DNA from: Gammaproteobacteria bacterium
GTDB taxonomy: Bacteria; Pseudomonadota; Gammaproteobacteria; DSM-16500
Assembly (NCBI GenBank): GCA_027459575.1
Contig: DAIDIB010000010.1
Span: 1 to 33,357, forward strand
Direction of reading: 5' to 3'
DNA: 33,357 nucleotides
The notes under the pieces are model-generated. The model saw only the letters and a list, made by a program, of their open reading frames with translations. It was not told the DNA's origin and did not search any database. Of the stretch, positions 22,618 to 30,831 are shown in pieces. The position numbers and the translations under genes were made by a program. Position 1 is the stretch's first letter, and every line of letters starts with the position of its first letter.

Positions 22618-24402
22618 ATGCAACCAAAACCAGGCTGGGTTTGTGATAAAGAAATTGCGGCGGAAGCCAATATCACTCAAATAATGCAAATACAAGGCTT
22701 CAAGAATCTTAAGTCCTTTCATCACTGGACGATGGAACATTACACCGACTTCTGGTCGTTAATGTGCGAACAGCTTGGCGTTCAATTTAAAAAGAAAGCA
22801 GATAAAATTTGTGATTTATCGCAAGGGGTGACATCCCCGCGCTGGTTTCCCGACGCCAGCATGAATATCGTGGATAGTTGTTTTAACGCGCCAGCCGAAG
22901 CCACCGCGATCATCTATCAAGATACAGCTCAACAACTACATCGCGTAACTTACGGCGAATTACAAAAACTTGTTAATCGTGTAGCGAACAGTTTAATGCG
23001 AGCAGGATTTAAAGCAGGAGACGCCATTGGCATCGCTATGCCCATGGATCAACGCGCTGTCGCCATTTATCTTGGCATTATCAAAATGGGCGGTGTTGTT
23101 GTGTCGATTGCTGACAGTTTCTCTTCTCAAGAAATGTCGGTGCGTTTAAAAATCGCCAATGCCAAAGCAGTCTTCACGCAAGACGTGATACAGCGCGGTG
23201 ACAAAACACTGCCATTAGCGGAAAAAGTCGCGCAAACCAACATCGGAAAAATTTTTGTGCTGCCTGCAAATGGCGAATGGCCGGATTTTCTTGTCAGCGA
23301 GGATACCTTCACTTCCGTTGCGCGCGATCCCATGGACGCCTGCAATATTTTATTTTCCTCCGGCACCACCGGTGAGCCCAAAGCGATTCCCTGGAACCAC
23401 ACCACACCTCTTAAAGCGGCGAGCGACGCTTTTTTCCATCAAAACATAAAAGCTAACGATGTGCTGGCGTGGCCAACTAATTTAGGTTGGATGATGGGTC
23501 CTTGGCTGGTTTACGCCGCACTCATCAATCGTGCCACCCTCGCGCTCTACACAGATTTGCCCAAAGACCGCGCCTTCGGTGAATTTATCGCGCGCGCCAA
23601 GGTCACCATGCTAGGCGTGGTGCCAACTTTAGTCGCTACCTGGCGTCAAGCACATTGCATGGAAAATCTAGACTGGCAGGCAATAAAAGTTTTTAGCTCG
23701 ACGGGTGAATGTTCCAACCCTGATGACATGCTTTATCTGATGTCTCTCGCAGGCGGTAAACCCGTCATTGAATATTGCGGGGGCACTGAAATCGGCGGAG
23801 CATATATTTCCAGCACAGTCATTGAAGATAATTATCCTTCTGTGTTTACTACACCTACCATGGGTAATGATTTTGTTATTCTGGATGAGCATGGTAAACC
23901 TGCCAACACCGGTGAAGTTGCGCTGATCCCACCCAGCTTAGGTTTATCCACCACACTACTTAACAGTGATCACCTAAAAGTGTATTTCGACGGGATGCCA
24001 ACGATTGAAGGCGTAACATTGCGACGCCATGGCGATCAACTACATCGCTTAGACAATGGTTATTACACCATTCAGGGTCGCGTGGATGACACTATGAATC
24101 TCGGTGGTATCAAAGTGAGTTCGGCGGAAATTGAACGTGCCTTGGCAGGTCTGCCGCAAATTGCTGAAACTGCCGCCATCGCTGTGTCACCGCCAAATAA
24201 TGGGCCAAGTCTGTTAGTCATTTATGCTTCCACCACCGCGCACTTAAATAAACTGGACACTCAAAAAGCCATGCAACAGCGCATCAGTCAGAAAATTAAT
24301 CCCTTATTTAAAATTCACGATATTGTATTTGTGCCAGACTTGCCTAAAACAGCGTCCAACAAGATTATGCGGCGGGTGTTAAGAAATCAATATCAGGCAT
24401 GA
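22618..24402 (+). CDS. AMP-dependent acyl-CoA synthetase/ligase
   Basis: 594 aa from ATG 22618 (AAGGA ribosome binding site 8 nt upstream); an upstream in-frame extension to 22534 is unlikely. ANL-superfamily motifs: P-loop LFSSGTTGEPKAIPW (about 244-258), GWMMGPWLVYAAL, adenylation motif EYCGGTEIGG, hinge region RVDDTMNLGGIKVSSAEIE and a C-terminal catalytic lysine in LPKTASNKIMRR. An N-terminal segment before the core (FHHWTMEHYTDFWSLMCEQLGVQF) is like acetyl-/acetoacetyl-CoA synthetases and plant AAE17/18-type enzymes. The natural acid is unknown. It may serve the same acyl-CoA metabolism as the crotonases at 16-18 kb. Confidence 0.87.
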   Translation: MQPKPGWVCDKEIAAEANITQIMQIQGFKNLKSFHHWTMEHYTDFWSLMCEQLGVQFKKKADKICDLSQGVTSPRWFPDASMNIVDSCFNAPAEATAIIYQDTAQQLHRVTYGELQKLVNRVANSLMRAGFKAGDAIGIAMPMDQRAVAIYLGIIKMGGVVVSIADSFSSQEMSVRLKIANAKAVFTQDVIQRGDKTLPLAEKVAQTNIGKIFVLPANGEWPDFLVSEDTFTSVARDPMDACNILFSSGTTGEPKAIPWNHTTPLKAASDAFFHQNIKANDVLAWPTNLGWMMGPWLVYAALINRATLALYTDLPKDRAFGEFIARAKVTMLGVVPTLVATWRQAHCMENLDWQAIKVFSSTGECSNPDDMLYLMSLAGGKPVIEYCGGTEIGGAYISSTVIEDNYPSVFTTPTMGNDFVILDEHGKPANTGEVALIPPSLGLSTTLLNSDHLKVYFDGMPTIEGVTLRRHGDQLHRLDNGYYTIQGRVDDTMNLGGIKVSSAEIERALAGLPQIAETAAIAVSPPNNGPSLLVIYASTTAHLNKLDTQKAMQQRISQKINPLFKIHDIVFVPDLPKTASNKIMRRVLRNQYQA

Positions 24403-24414
24403 CGTACCACTACT

Positions 24415-26268
24415 TTACTGCGTTTCAAGTTCACTTTTGCCATTAATCATTTCCGCGACCGGAACAGGATGGCTGATAAACTGTGTCATATCTGCAGCGG
24501 CTAATGGCTGCGCCACATAATAGCCCTGGATTTCCATACAGCCCTCATGGACAAGAAACTCATATTGTTCGCGCGTTTCCACACCTTCAGCCACCGAGAC
24601 GATACCAAGTTTGTTTACCATGGCGATGATGGCGCTTACAATAGAAGCGGAAGTTTCATCTACTGTGACTTGTTTGACAAAAGACTTGTCGATTTTAATT
24701 TTATCCACCGACAAGCGACGTAAATTATTTAGCGACCAATAACCCGTACCGAAGTCATCAATCACTATTTTGACACCCAGGTCTTTTAACGCATAAAGCA
24801 CACGCAAGGTATTTTCCGGATCTTCCATGATTAACTTTTCAGTCACCTCAATTTCAAGCGAGGCAGCCGGCAAACCAACACGAGAAATGGTGCTTAACAC
24901 ATCATCTGTAAAAGTCGATTGTTTGAATTGTCGTGGCGAGCAATTTACCGCGATGGTTAACGAGGTATAGCCCATTTCATGCCAGTCTTTTAATTGGCGG
25001 CATGCCGTGTCCAGCACCCATTCACTTACCGGAACAATTAATCCAGTTTCTTCCGCAAGAGCGACGATTTCATCCGGGGTAATCATGCCATATTCTTTAT
25101 TTTGCCAGCGCAACAACGCTTCCACGCCGGTGATGGCGCGTGAATCAATAGACATTTTTGGTTGATAATGTAAAAAGAATTCGTTTTTGGCGAGTGCGTG
25201 CGCCAATGCGTTTTGCATCGCCATGCGTTCGTGCGCTCTGCCGGTCATCTCAATCGTGTAAAACTGATAATTATTGCGGCCATGGTCTTTGGCGCGATAA
25301 AGCGCGAGATCGGCGTTTTTCATCAGTGCTTGCATATTCTGGCCATCATAAGGATAAAGACTAATGCCGATACTGGTGGTAATATATAACTCCTGCCCTT
25401 TTATCACTATCGCCTGCAACACTGTATCCAGAATTTTTTGCGCGATCAACGCCACAGCTTCTGTGCGTTTAACGTCTGTGATCACCAAAACAAATTCATC
25501 GCCGCCCAGCCGCGCCACCAGATCTGTCGTGCGCACCGTGCTGCGCAAGCGTTCCGCGATTATCTGCAATAATGCGTCGCCAGCCTCATGGCCGATCGTG
25601 TCGTTAATATTTTTGAATCTGTCCAGATCAAGGAATAGCAGCGCGAAATTTTGTTGATGACGACGTGAAGAAGCAAGAATATGATTTACAAATTGTTCGA
25701 GCTTATTACGATTGGCAAGACCCGTCAGAGGATCGTGATAAGCCATGTGACGCAGTTTTTCTTCGGCTTTTTTCTGCGATGAAATATTCTGCACTTGCAC
25801 GACAAAATAAGATGGTCTGGACTGATTATCGCGTATTAAAGCTATTGTTATAATCACCCAGACATTTTCACCACCTTTTTGTGAACATTGCAGTTCAAAT
25901 TGCTGCGATTGCGCTTTGTTTTCAATTAAGTGCTGCATGAAAGTTTGAAAATTCGCCAGATCAGCTGCGTGCATTAATTGAAATATATTTATTGTTAATA
26001 ATTCATCTTCATTATAGTTAAACAGCTCATAAAATGTTTTGTTGGTTTTGATGAAGCTGCCATCCAGATTAGTCAGCGCGATACCAATATTAGCCAGACC
26101 AAACACCGTGTCAAAACGAGTTTGATAATCATACAGTCTGGTTTCAGTGATGGTTTGTTGATTAAGCAGTTCATTAACACGACGGCGCATAACAAGCACC
26201 CGGTATGCCAAAGCACCCAGCAAGATAACCAGTACACTACCGATGATGTAATACACCACTAGCGCCAT
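24415..26268 (-). CDS. PAS-GGDEF-EAL cyclic-di-GMP enzyme, membrane-anchored
   Basis: 617 aa. One N-terminal membrane helix (about 4-24) precedes a short coiled coil, then a PAS domain (about 50-165, FDTVFGLANIGIALTNLDGSFIKTN). The GGDEF domain has an intact RLGGDEF (about 252-258). The EAL domain has intact EALLRW (about 382), NCSPRQF, EVTE and DDFGTGY (about 503). Both catalytic sites look complete, so it could make or degrade cyclic-di-GMP, with the PAS domain as sensor. Since MshE-type ATPases respond to this messenger, the enzyme could in principle affect the pilus, but nothing in the DNA links them directly. AAGGAG ribosome binding site. Confidence 0.93.
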   Translation of the reverse strand: MALVVYYIIGSVLVILLGALAYRVLVMRRRVNELLNQQTITETRLYDYQTRFDTVFGLANIGIALTNLDGSFIKTNKTFYELFNYNEDELLTINIFQLMHAADLANFQTFMQHLIENKAQSQQFELQCSQKGGENVWVIITIALIRDNQSRPSYFVVQVQNISSQKKAEEKLRHMAYHDPLTGLANRNKLEQFVNHILASSRRHQQNFALLFLDLDRFKNINDTIGHEAGDALLQIIAERLRSTVRTTDLVARLGGDEFVLVITDVKRTEAVALIAQKILDTVLQAIVIKGQELYITTSIGISLYPYDGQNMQALMKNADLALYRAKDHGRNNYQFYTIEMTGRAHERMAMQNALAHALAKNEFFLHYQPKMSIDSRAITGVEALLRWQNKEYGMITPDEIVALAEETGLIVPVSEWVLDTACRQLKDWHEMGYTSLTIAVNCSPRQFKQSTFTDDVLSTISRVGLPAASLEIEVTEKLIMEDPENTLRVLYALKDLGVKIVIDDFGTGYWSLNNLRRLSVDKIKIDKSFVKQVTVDETSASIVSAIIAMVNKLGIVSVAEGVETREQYEFLVHEGCMEIQGYYVAQPLAAADMTQFISHPVPVAEMINGKSELETQ

Positions 26269-26295
26269 GGTAAGAACTCCTTTCCTTATTAACTT

Positions 26296-26304
26296 ATTAT
26301 ACCA
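26296..26304 (-). promoter_or_regulatory. Extended -10 promoter of the GGDEF-EAL gene
   Basis: Minus-strand TGGTATAAT is a perfect extended -10 (TGnTATAAT), about 28 nt before the start codon. No good -35 is needed or seen. Confidence 0.5.
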
Positions 26305-26324
26305 TGACGGTGATGGATATAGAC

Positions 26325-26353
26325 TTGAAATAAGTTAGTTTTGGTACTATATC
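26325..26353 (+). promoter_or_regulatory. Sigma-70 promoter of the SH3-like protein gene
   Basis: TTGAAA (26325-26330) and TATATC (26348-26353) with 17-nt spacing, 40 nt before the ATG. It is divergent from and about 20 nt away from the GGDEF-EAL promoter. Confidence 0.5.
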
Positions 26354-26393
26354 TTTTATAGGGTCTAGATTATTTATTTGGAGGTAAAGAATA

Positions 26394-26927
26394 ATGAAAT
26401 CCAATAGTTATAAAAATATAGTGGCTGCGGTGTTTTTAAGCACGATAGTGGGCCTACCCACACTCGCCCTGGCTAAGGAAATACCCTTATTACAGGATCC
26501 CAAATCTGGCTCGCCAACAACCGGCACTGCTGATCTTTCCTATGGTGTCATCCCTATTTTCACCAGCAAGGATGGCAATTGGGTAAAGATTGGTGATCCC
26601 CGCAATGGTAACGTAGGGTGGGTGAAATCGAGCGAATTAAGTGGCAACGACAGCACAAGCGTTATTTTCTCGCATAGCATTTCGACGGGTGGTAAAAATA
26701 CCAATTATCAGGTTTTCCAATTTGGCACGCCAAGCAAGCTGACACCAGATCAAACTAAAGCCTTACAAAAACTGGAAGAACAACAAGCTGCGGCACGCAA
26801 TGCTTTACAAAAAGCATGGCAAGACATGATGAATAGCTGGAGCATGCCAGGTCCGATCTTGATGCCGATCATTGTTGTGCCACAACAAAGCCCGACACAA
26901 GCGCCTGCTAAAGCACCTAATGAGTAA
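26394..26927 (+). CDS. Exported SH3-like domain protein
   Basis: 177 aa. Signal peptide about 1-27, ending LALA. Residues about 30-90 fit a bacterial SH3-like (SH3b) fold: GTADLSYGVIPIFTSKDGNWVKIGDPRNGNVGWVKSSEL, with the 'W-V-K-I' and 'GWVKSSEL' signature. A helix with LTPDQTKALQKLEEQQAAARNALQKAWQDMM follows, then a Pro/Met/Gln-rich tail. GGAGG ribosome binding site. Similar proteins bind the cell wall or act as periplasmic structural factors. It precedes a polysaccharide deacetylase in the same direction but is separated from it by repeats. Confidence 0.8.
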   Translation: MKSNSYKNIVAAVFLSTIVGLPTLALAKEIPLLQDPKSGSPTTGTADLSYGVIPIFTSKDGNWVKIGDPRNGNVGWVKSSELSGNDSTSVIFSHSISTGGKNTNYQVFQFGTPSKLTPDQTKALQKLEEQQAAARNALQKAWQDMMNSWSMPGPILMPIIVVPQQSPTQAPAKAPNE

Positions 26928-26935
26928 GTGTAGCC

Positions 26936-27072
26936 AAACGTCGTCTGAAACGTCGTTCTTATGCAAGTATAAAACGCTGTCCTTACGAAAGTATGAAACG
27001 TCGTCCCGGCGAAAGCCGGGATCCAGTCATATTTAAACTAGATCCCGGCTTTCGCCGGGACGACGTTTCATA
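26936..27072. repeat. 24-nt periodic repeats ending in a perfect 32-bp REP inverted repeat
   Basis: AAACG(T/C)(C/T)GT units start at 26948, 26972 and 26996, exactly 24 nt apart, with a half unit at 26936. The third unit is the left arm of an inverted repeat: 26992-27023 and 27041-27072 are perfectly complementary over 32 bp around a 17-nt spacer. The core is the same REP-like sequence seen at 15,657 and 21,786. The element ends 39 nt before the deacetylase ATG. Confidence 0.75.
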
Positions 27073-27111
27073 TATGATAAATATATACCTGAACCATGGA
27101 AGGATTCTGAA

Positions 27112-27927
27112 ATGCGTGGTCTAATCAACTTTTTCTTAAAATCATTTGTTTTGATCTTTATCAGTTGTGGCAGCGCGTTTGCAGACAACACTGTCACTGT
27201 TCCAATATTAACGTACCACGTGTTAAATCCCACTATTCCCAGCAGCATGACTATCACGCCTGCGAAATTTGAATCGCAAGTGAAATGGTTAAAAGACAAT
27301 GGTTATACGGTGATACCGCTTAAACAATTGGTTAGTTACCTACAAGGAAAAGACGTTACTCTCCCCGCCAAACCTGTCGTCATAACAGCCGATGATGGCT
27401 GGAAATCTGATTATACTTACATGTACCCAATAGCACGCAAATATAATATTCCAATTACTTTATTCATCTACCCGGGAACCATCTCAGAAGGAAAAAATGC
27501 GCTGACCTGGGATCAATTAAAAGAACTGATGAATTCTGGTTTGTTTGATATTCAGGACCATACTTTTACACATCCTAACTTCAAACAAATGAAAAAGCAC
27601 ATGTCACAAGCAGCTTATGAAAAGTTTGTTCACAAAGAATTATTCGATTCAAAAAAAGTGTTGGAAGAAAAATTAGGAATTAAAGTGGATTATATTGCGT
27701 GGCCTTTTGGTATTTACGATGACTACCTGGAACAACAAGCGGCCAAAGCGGGATACGTCATGGCCTTTACCATTGATTTTCGCCACGCCTCTCACATATA
27801 TCGTCCAACGGCACAGCCACGATATATGATCGTGGAGTCAGAAAGTATGCCAATGTTTGAGTCTATAGTGAAAGGCAAAGCACAAGGTTCAATCGACAAC
27901 AGGGCATTAGCGAACACGACTAATTAG
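27112..27927 (+). CDS. Exported polysaccharide deacetylase (NodB family)
   Basis: 271 aa. Signal peptide about 1-24, ending SAFA. VPILTYHVL is typical of PgaB/NodB-type proteins. The metal/catalytic motifs are TADDG (about 92-96, Asp pair) and HTFTH (about 149-153, the two His ligands), with AWPFGIYDD as motif 3. A later DFRHASH segment may supply the remaining His. All residues needed for a metal-dependent deacetylase are present. The substrate (N-acetylglucosamine polymer, chitin or peptidoglycan) is unknown. AAGGA ribosome binding site 9 nt before the ATG. Confidence 0.9.
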   Translation: MRGLINFFLKSFVLIFISCGSAFADNTVTVPILTYHVLNPTIPSSMTITPAKFESQVKWLKDNGYTVIPLKQLVSYLQGKDVTLPAKPVVITADDGWKSDYTYMYPIARKYNIPITLFIYPGTISEGKNALTWDQLKELMNSGLFDIQDHTFTHPNFKQMKKHMSQAAYEKFVHKELFDSKKVLEEKLGIKVDYIAWPFGIYDDYLEQQAAKAGYVMAFTIDFRHASHIYRPTAQPRYMIVESESMPMFESIVKGKAQGSIDNRALANTTN

Positions 27928-27932
27928 ATTTT

Positions 27933-28679
27933 TCAGCCAAAGTAGCCTTCGTCGATGACTTTCTGAATCAGTTGCGATTTGGACTCAACTTGTAACTTGA
28001 GTTTGATAGTTTCAATGTAATGTTCGACTGTACGTTTTGATAAACCTAACTTATCAGCGACCTGACAGGCGCTTAATCCTCTAACAAGCAAACCAATAAC
28101 TTCTGCCTGGCGGTTGGTAAAATTAACACCGCTAATTTCGTTAAATTTATCCCGTAAAAAAATTTTCTTTGTCAAGCCAGCAAGATTAACAAGTGACATC
28201 CGTGACAGTATGCTAAGTGACTCAGCAAGCGGCTGACTACCAAGTGTTATAGAAAAACCAAACACACCGCAAAGATTCAGTTCGTTGTCGTATGCCGGCA
28301 TTTTTATAGTAAGGAATTCCGTATGAACTAAACCGTTTTCGTATCTTGTTTCATCTGCTAACAACGGCATCTCTGAACTTAATACTTTTATATCATTCTC
28401 TATAATTCGCTTACAACGCTCATCGTAGAGATACTCCATTACGGTTTTGCCTAACACAACATTTAGCGAACTCAAACCTAAGGATTCGATCATCTGCTCA
28501 TTTGCAACCACACACTCACTTTTTTTATCGAGTAAATAAGTATTACATGGCAATGTATTTACTTCTGCCACAAGCAAATGTTCTGAGGTCGATGGTGGGC
28601 AGTTAGATGGATGAACCAGTTTAACGCCATTTCTGTAGGGCGCGATTTCAAATTCTGGGCTGATATTAAATTTAGACAC
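27933..28679 (-). CDS. LuxR-family transcriptional regulator with PAS-like sensor
   Basis: 248 aa from a GTG start; the frame is closed upstream at 28,707-28,709 and no ATG lies before it, with only a weak ribosome binding site. Residues about 35-160 look PAS-like (NTYLLDKKSECVVANEQMIESLGL...). The C-terminal LuxR helix-turn-helix is clear: FTNRQAEVIGLLVRGLSACQVADKLGLSKRTVEHYIETIKLKL. The type without an acyl-homoserine lactone domain is common in Legionella and Coxiella. It lies 5 nt from the converging deacetylase stop and 81 nt downstream of a broken MFS gene, which may once have been its regulated partner. Confidence 0.88.
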   Translation of the reverse strand: MSKFNISPEFEIAPYRNGVKLVHPSNCPPSTSEHLLVAEVNTLPCNTYLLDKKSECVVANEQMIESLGLSSLNVVLGKTVMEYLYDERCKRIIENDIKVLSSEMPLLADETRYENGLVHTEFLTIKMPAYDNELNLCGVFGFSITLGSQPLAESLSILSRMSLVNLAGLTKKIFLRDKFNEISGVNFTNRQAEVIGLLVRGLSACQVADKLGLSKRTVEHYIETIKLKLQVESKSQLIQKVIDEGYFG

Positions 28680-28760
28680 GACGGCAAACCACGTAATCGT
28701 TTGTTTTTAATTGTCTTACGACTATATAAGATATCGTTATAAAAAACCACTGTATTTCTA

Positions 28761-29498
28761 CTAGACTTGGCTGGGTGATTTTGAGACAAACTGCAAGCCG
28801 GTGATAGTCAACAATATCACAGTCGAAATAATCAACAAAAACCACATGATGCCTGAGAATCCATTGATAAATAGACCATTATCGCCGCCTGTTAACCAAT
28901 CAAAAATAACCACCGCGATCGTAATACCTATCGAGCCACCAATATTAAACATGGTAACAATGGTGCCCGTCGCCGCACCCGCTCGTTCACTCTCCACCGC
29001 TGCCTGAGCTGCGATAATCGATACTGAATTCCCAAATGCCCAAATGCCGCCCAGGCACACAAAGGAAAATAGAATATAAGCCAGGGACGTTTCAGCCGAA
29101 AAGAATAATTGCATTAGCGCGGCCAAACAAGCAAAGGCTAATCCAATTAAAACGCAATTAATGATACCGAAACAGTCAGTCAATTTATTGATTAAGAAAG
29201 AAGCTAAAAAGACCGACATTGGAATAGCGAATAAAACAATACCAGACATTTTTGCTGACATTTCTTTCAGTGTATGCAAATAAAGCGTGTCAAAAAATAA
29301 TGCCACAGAACTCAACACGCCCGCCAGAAAGCACAACATGGCGCCAGCAAAAAATAATAATTTAGTAAAATCTTGCAAGTTAAAACAGGGATTTGTCTGT
29401 TTACGCTCTACCATTATAAAAATGGGTGTGCTCACTATAAAGGTAATAATACAAGCCCACATGATTTGGGGGTCCGCCTTGTAAATCATGCTAAGCAT
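28761..29498 (-). pseudogene. C-terminal half of an MFS drug-exporter-like gene (5' truncated)
   Basis: 245 aa of a major facilitator protein with about seven membrane helices and the second-half motifs (SERAGAATGTIVTMFNIGGSIGI, as in the 14-TM EmrB/QacA group). The usual N-terminal half, including the motif-A loop, is missing. The open frame extends upstream of the first ATG for 11 hydrophobic codons (TVTFALTICSF), which read as the middle of a transmembrane helix, then hits a stop at 29,532-29,534. The homology therefore begins inside a helix, right where a plus-strand terminator-like hairpin starts. I read this as a deletion junction. Low residual expression of a half protein cannot be excluded. 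Confidence 0.75.
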
Positions 29499-29525
29499 AA
29501 AGCTGCAAATAGTTAGAGCAAACGT

Positions 29526-29565
29526 AACTGTTTAGCGGTTAACGCTGAACAGTTACTATTTTTTT
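29526..29565 (+). terminator. Orphan rho-independent terminator, plus strand
   Basis: A 12-bp stem with one G-U pair (29526-29537 and 29543-29554), a 5-nt loop, then ACTA and a run of seven T. It points rightward, but no plus-strand gene lies upstream. It abuts the truncated MFS gene, so it probably belonged to DNA now lost. Confidence 0.6.
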
Positions 29566-29570
29566 ATATA

Positions 29571-29597
29571 TAATGTTTCACGTTTTAGGAAACATTA
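29571..29597. repeat. 9-bp inverted repeat, operator-like
   Basis: TAATGTTTC and GAAACATTA separated by 9 nt, directly after the orphan terminator. It could be a remnant operator of the lost upstream region or a regulator site. Between here and 29,671 I see only small hairpins (CAGG...CCTG; ATACC...GGTAT) and no gene. Confidence 0.45.
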
Positions 29598-29671
29598 AAA
29601 CTATACAAGAAAATTCAGGATAAAAAACCTGTAAGAAATACTGAGATATTTAATACCCTAGGGGAGGTATG

Positions 29672-29752
29672 GTAGCCCGGATGAGTGCTTTTCTCATCCG
29701 GGGAGCGATTCGTCGTTAAACACTGCCGCTGGGATCGCATCTCGCCTATCCC
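29672..29752. repeat. Left boundary palindromic element of the accessory segment
   Basis: GTAGCCCGGATGAGTGC hairpin (29672-29703), then AGCGATTCGTCGTTAAACACTGC, then GGGATCGCATCTCGCCTATCCC (29731-29752, itself carrying the TCTCGCC core). From 29674, about 54 nt match 33,274 onward with only a few changes, giving a direct repeat around the 3.6-kb segment. Confidence 0.7.
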
Positions 29753-29760
29753 TTCCGGCA

Positions 29761-30186
29761 TTAAATTAATAATTTCAATCCCAGCACATTAGCTGCTTTA
29801 TTTAACCGCTGATCAAAACAGGCAAACGTGACAGGCTGGCTCGATTGCCTGAATAACAGAACAGCGGCAGCTAAATGAACGCTGTCATAAGCTCGTAGTG
29901 CAAATACGTCAACAAGGTCAACCGCAAGTTGCATTAGATTTTTACTATTTTCAACTTGCAAATAATTTTCCCAATCATGAGTAAAAGATGTTTTAGTCGC
30001 ATTATATTCGTGCTCATTGATTTTCTTTTCTCGTTTTAAACGGGAAAATGCAGCGTGCGCTTCTACAAATGCAATAAGATGCGTTGCCACAATATCCGTG
30101 CTTTTCATTTTCGCAATAACTTCAGCACTATGAATTTCCGAGATATAAGCTTTTACTAAAGCGGATGTATCCAAATAAAGAATCAT
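29761..30186 (-). CDS. PIN-domain ribonuclease toxin (VapC-like)
   Basis: 141 aa, normal PIN length. The four acidic active-site positions are present: Asp6 (YLDTS), Glu42 (FVEAHAAF), Asp101 (YDSVHLA) and Asp125 (CFDQRL). VapC toxins cleave RNA, often initiator tRNA, and are held inactive by the antitoxin. The start overlaps the antitoxin stop by 4 nt, as usual for these pairs. The gene ends 9 nt from the boundary palindromic element. Confidence 0.88.
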   Translation of the reverse strand: MILYLDTSALVKAYISEIHSAEVIAKMKSTDIVATHLIAFVEAHAAFSRLKREKKINEHEYNATKTSFTHDWENYLQVENSKNLMQLAVDLVDVFALRAYDSVHLAAAVLLFRQSSQPVTFACFDQRLNKAANVLGLKLLI

Positions 30187-30446
30187 CCTCTATCCTCGAT
30201 GACGTAATCAGAGGTAGTATTTCCTGATACTTTAGGTGCGTTTTTCGCGCCTTTGGGTTTTTTACCATTCCAATGTATGCCTTCCATTTGCAAGATCGCC
30301 TGTACGTCCTTGTCTTTAGATTTAGGAATAGATACCAACCTGGCCATTGGAACATGATGGCAAGTGATAATAATAGACTCGCCCGTTTCAATATAATGAA
30401 GATATTTAGAAAGATGATTTTTAAGTTCTCGTACAGAGACCTGCAT
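30183..30446 (-). CDS. Phd/YefM-type antitoxin (VapB-like)
   Basis: 87 aa. The opening MQVSVRELKNHLSKYLHYIETGESIIIT...RLVSI is the Phd/YefM dimer and DNA-binding fold. The basic, flexible C-terminus (GKKPKGAKNAPKVSG) is the likely toxin-wrapping part. A strong AGAGGAGG ribosome binding site lies upstream. It probably represses its own promoter through the operator at 30,462-30,499. Confidence 0.87.
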   Translation of the reverse strand: MQVSVRELKNHLSKYLHYIETGESIIITCHHVPMARLVSIPKSKDKDVQAILQMEGIHWNGKKPKGAKNAPKVSGNTTSDYVIEDRG

Positions 30447-30461
30447 ATTCCTGCCTCCTCT

Positions 30462-30513
30462 AAATGTGGCTACATTTCAATTAAATTATAGCCACATTTT
30501 AGGATGATTGCAA
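30462..30513 (-). promoter_or_regulatory. Promoter and operator of the VapBC-like pair
   Basis: Minus-strand TTGCAA (30508-30513) and TATAAT (30485-30490) with 17-nt spacing. A perfect 11-bp inverted repeat AAATGTGGCTA/TAGCCACATTT (30462-30472, 30489-30499) spans the -10 box, so a bound antitoxin complex would block RNA polymerase. Confidence 0.75.
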
Positions 30514-30560
30514 GTTTTTAGCTGAATTTAATATTTCCTTAACAATATCTCGTTGTTATG

Positions 30561-30579
30561 CTGTAAACAATTTTTACAG
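30561..30579. promoter_or_regulatory. Operator-like palindrome before the unknown gene pair
   Basis: CTGTAAA (30561-30567) and TTTACAG (30573-30579) form a perfect 7-bp inverted repeat. TTAACA occurs about 20 nt upstream of TGTAAA at a promoter-like 17-nt spacing, so the palindrome may overlap a -10 region. It lies 34 nt before the first start codon. Confidence 0.4.
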
Positions 30580-30612
30580 ATCGAATCAATTTGTACGAAC
30601 GAGGTGATGAAA

Positions 30613-30831
30613 ATGAAGCATATTGTTATATCTAGAAAACCTGATAGTCAAAATCGAGAAGCTCAGGCAAGAAAGTTATTTGCTGAAATTCAACATAAAA
30701 CACCTGCCCAGCTTATGGAAGATGACGATCAGGCTATTATCCTTGATGACAGTAAATTTGAAACCGCTCTGCCTGAAGATGCACTTCTTATTATCACGCT
30801 TAGCGAAGATGAAAAATGGACTAAAATTTGA
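30613..30831 (+). CDS. Small protein of unknown function, first gene of an overlapping pair
   Basis: 72 aa from ATG 30613 (GAGG 8 nt upstream); an in-frame ATG at 30607 is an alternative. Not recognised. It starts MKHIVISRKPDSQNREAQARKL, followed by FAEIQHKTPAQLMEDDDQAIIL and ALLIITLSEDEKW: charged, with an acidic middle, no signal peptide and no membrane segment. It overlaps the next gene by 23 nt in another frame, so the two are almost certainly cotranslated. The size and layout (small first gene, larger second gene) resemble antitoxin/toxin, immunity or chaperone/effector pairs, but no family evidence supports a choice. Confidence 0.65.
   Translation: MKHIVISRKPDSQNREAQARKLFAEIQHKTPAQLMEDDDQAIILDDSKFETALPEDALLIITLSEDEKWTKI

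Noticed and set aside
24415-26268. Dedicated regulator of the pilus
   Set aside because: It encodes cyclic-di-GMP enzymes and MshE-type ATPases can bind this messenger, but it is 10 kb away with its own promoter, so no specific link can be claimed.
26936-27072. 24-nt periodic repeats as a CRISPR array
   Set aside because: There are no spacers, the units grade into a REP-like palindrome, and no cas genes are present.
30623-30808. Longer form of the 326-aa unknown protein
   Set aside because: The extra 62 codons lie wholly inside the small gene in another frame, and they give a leucine/lysine-rich sequence typical of an out-of-frame read.
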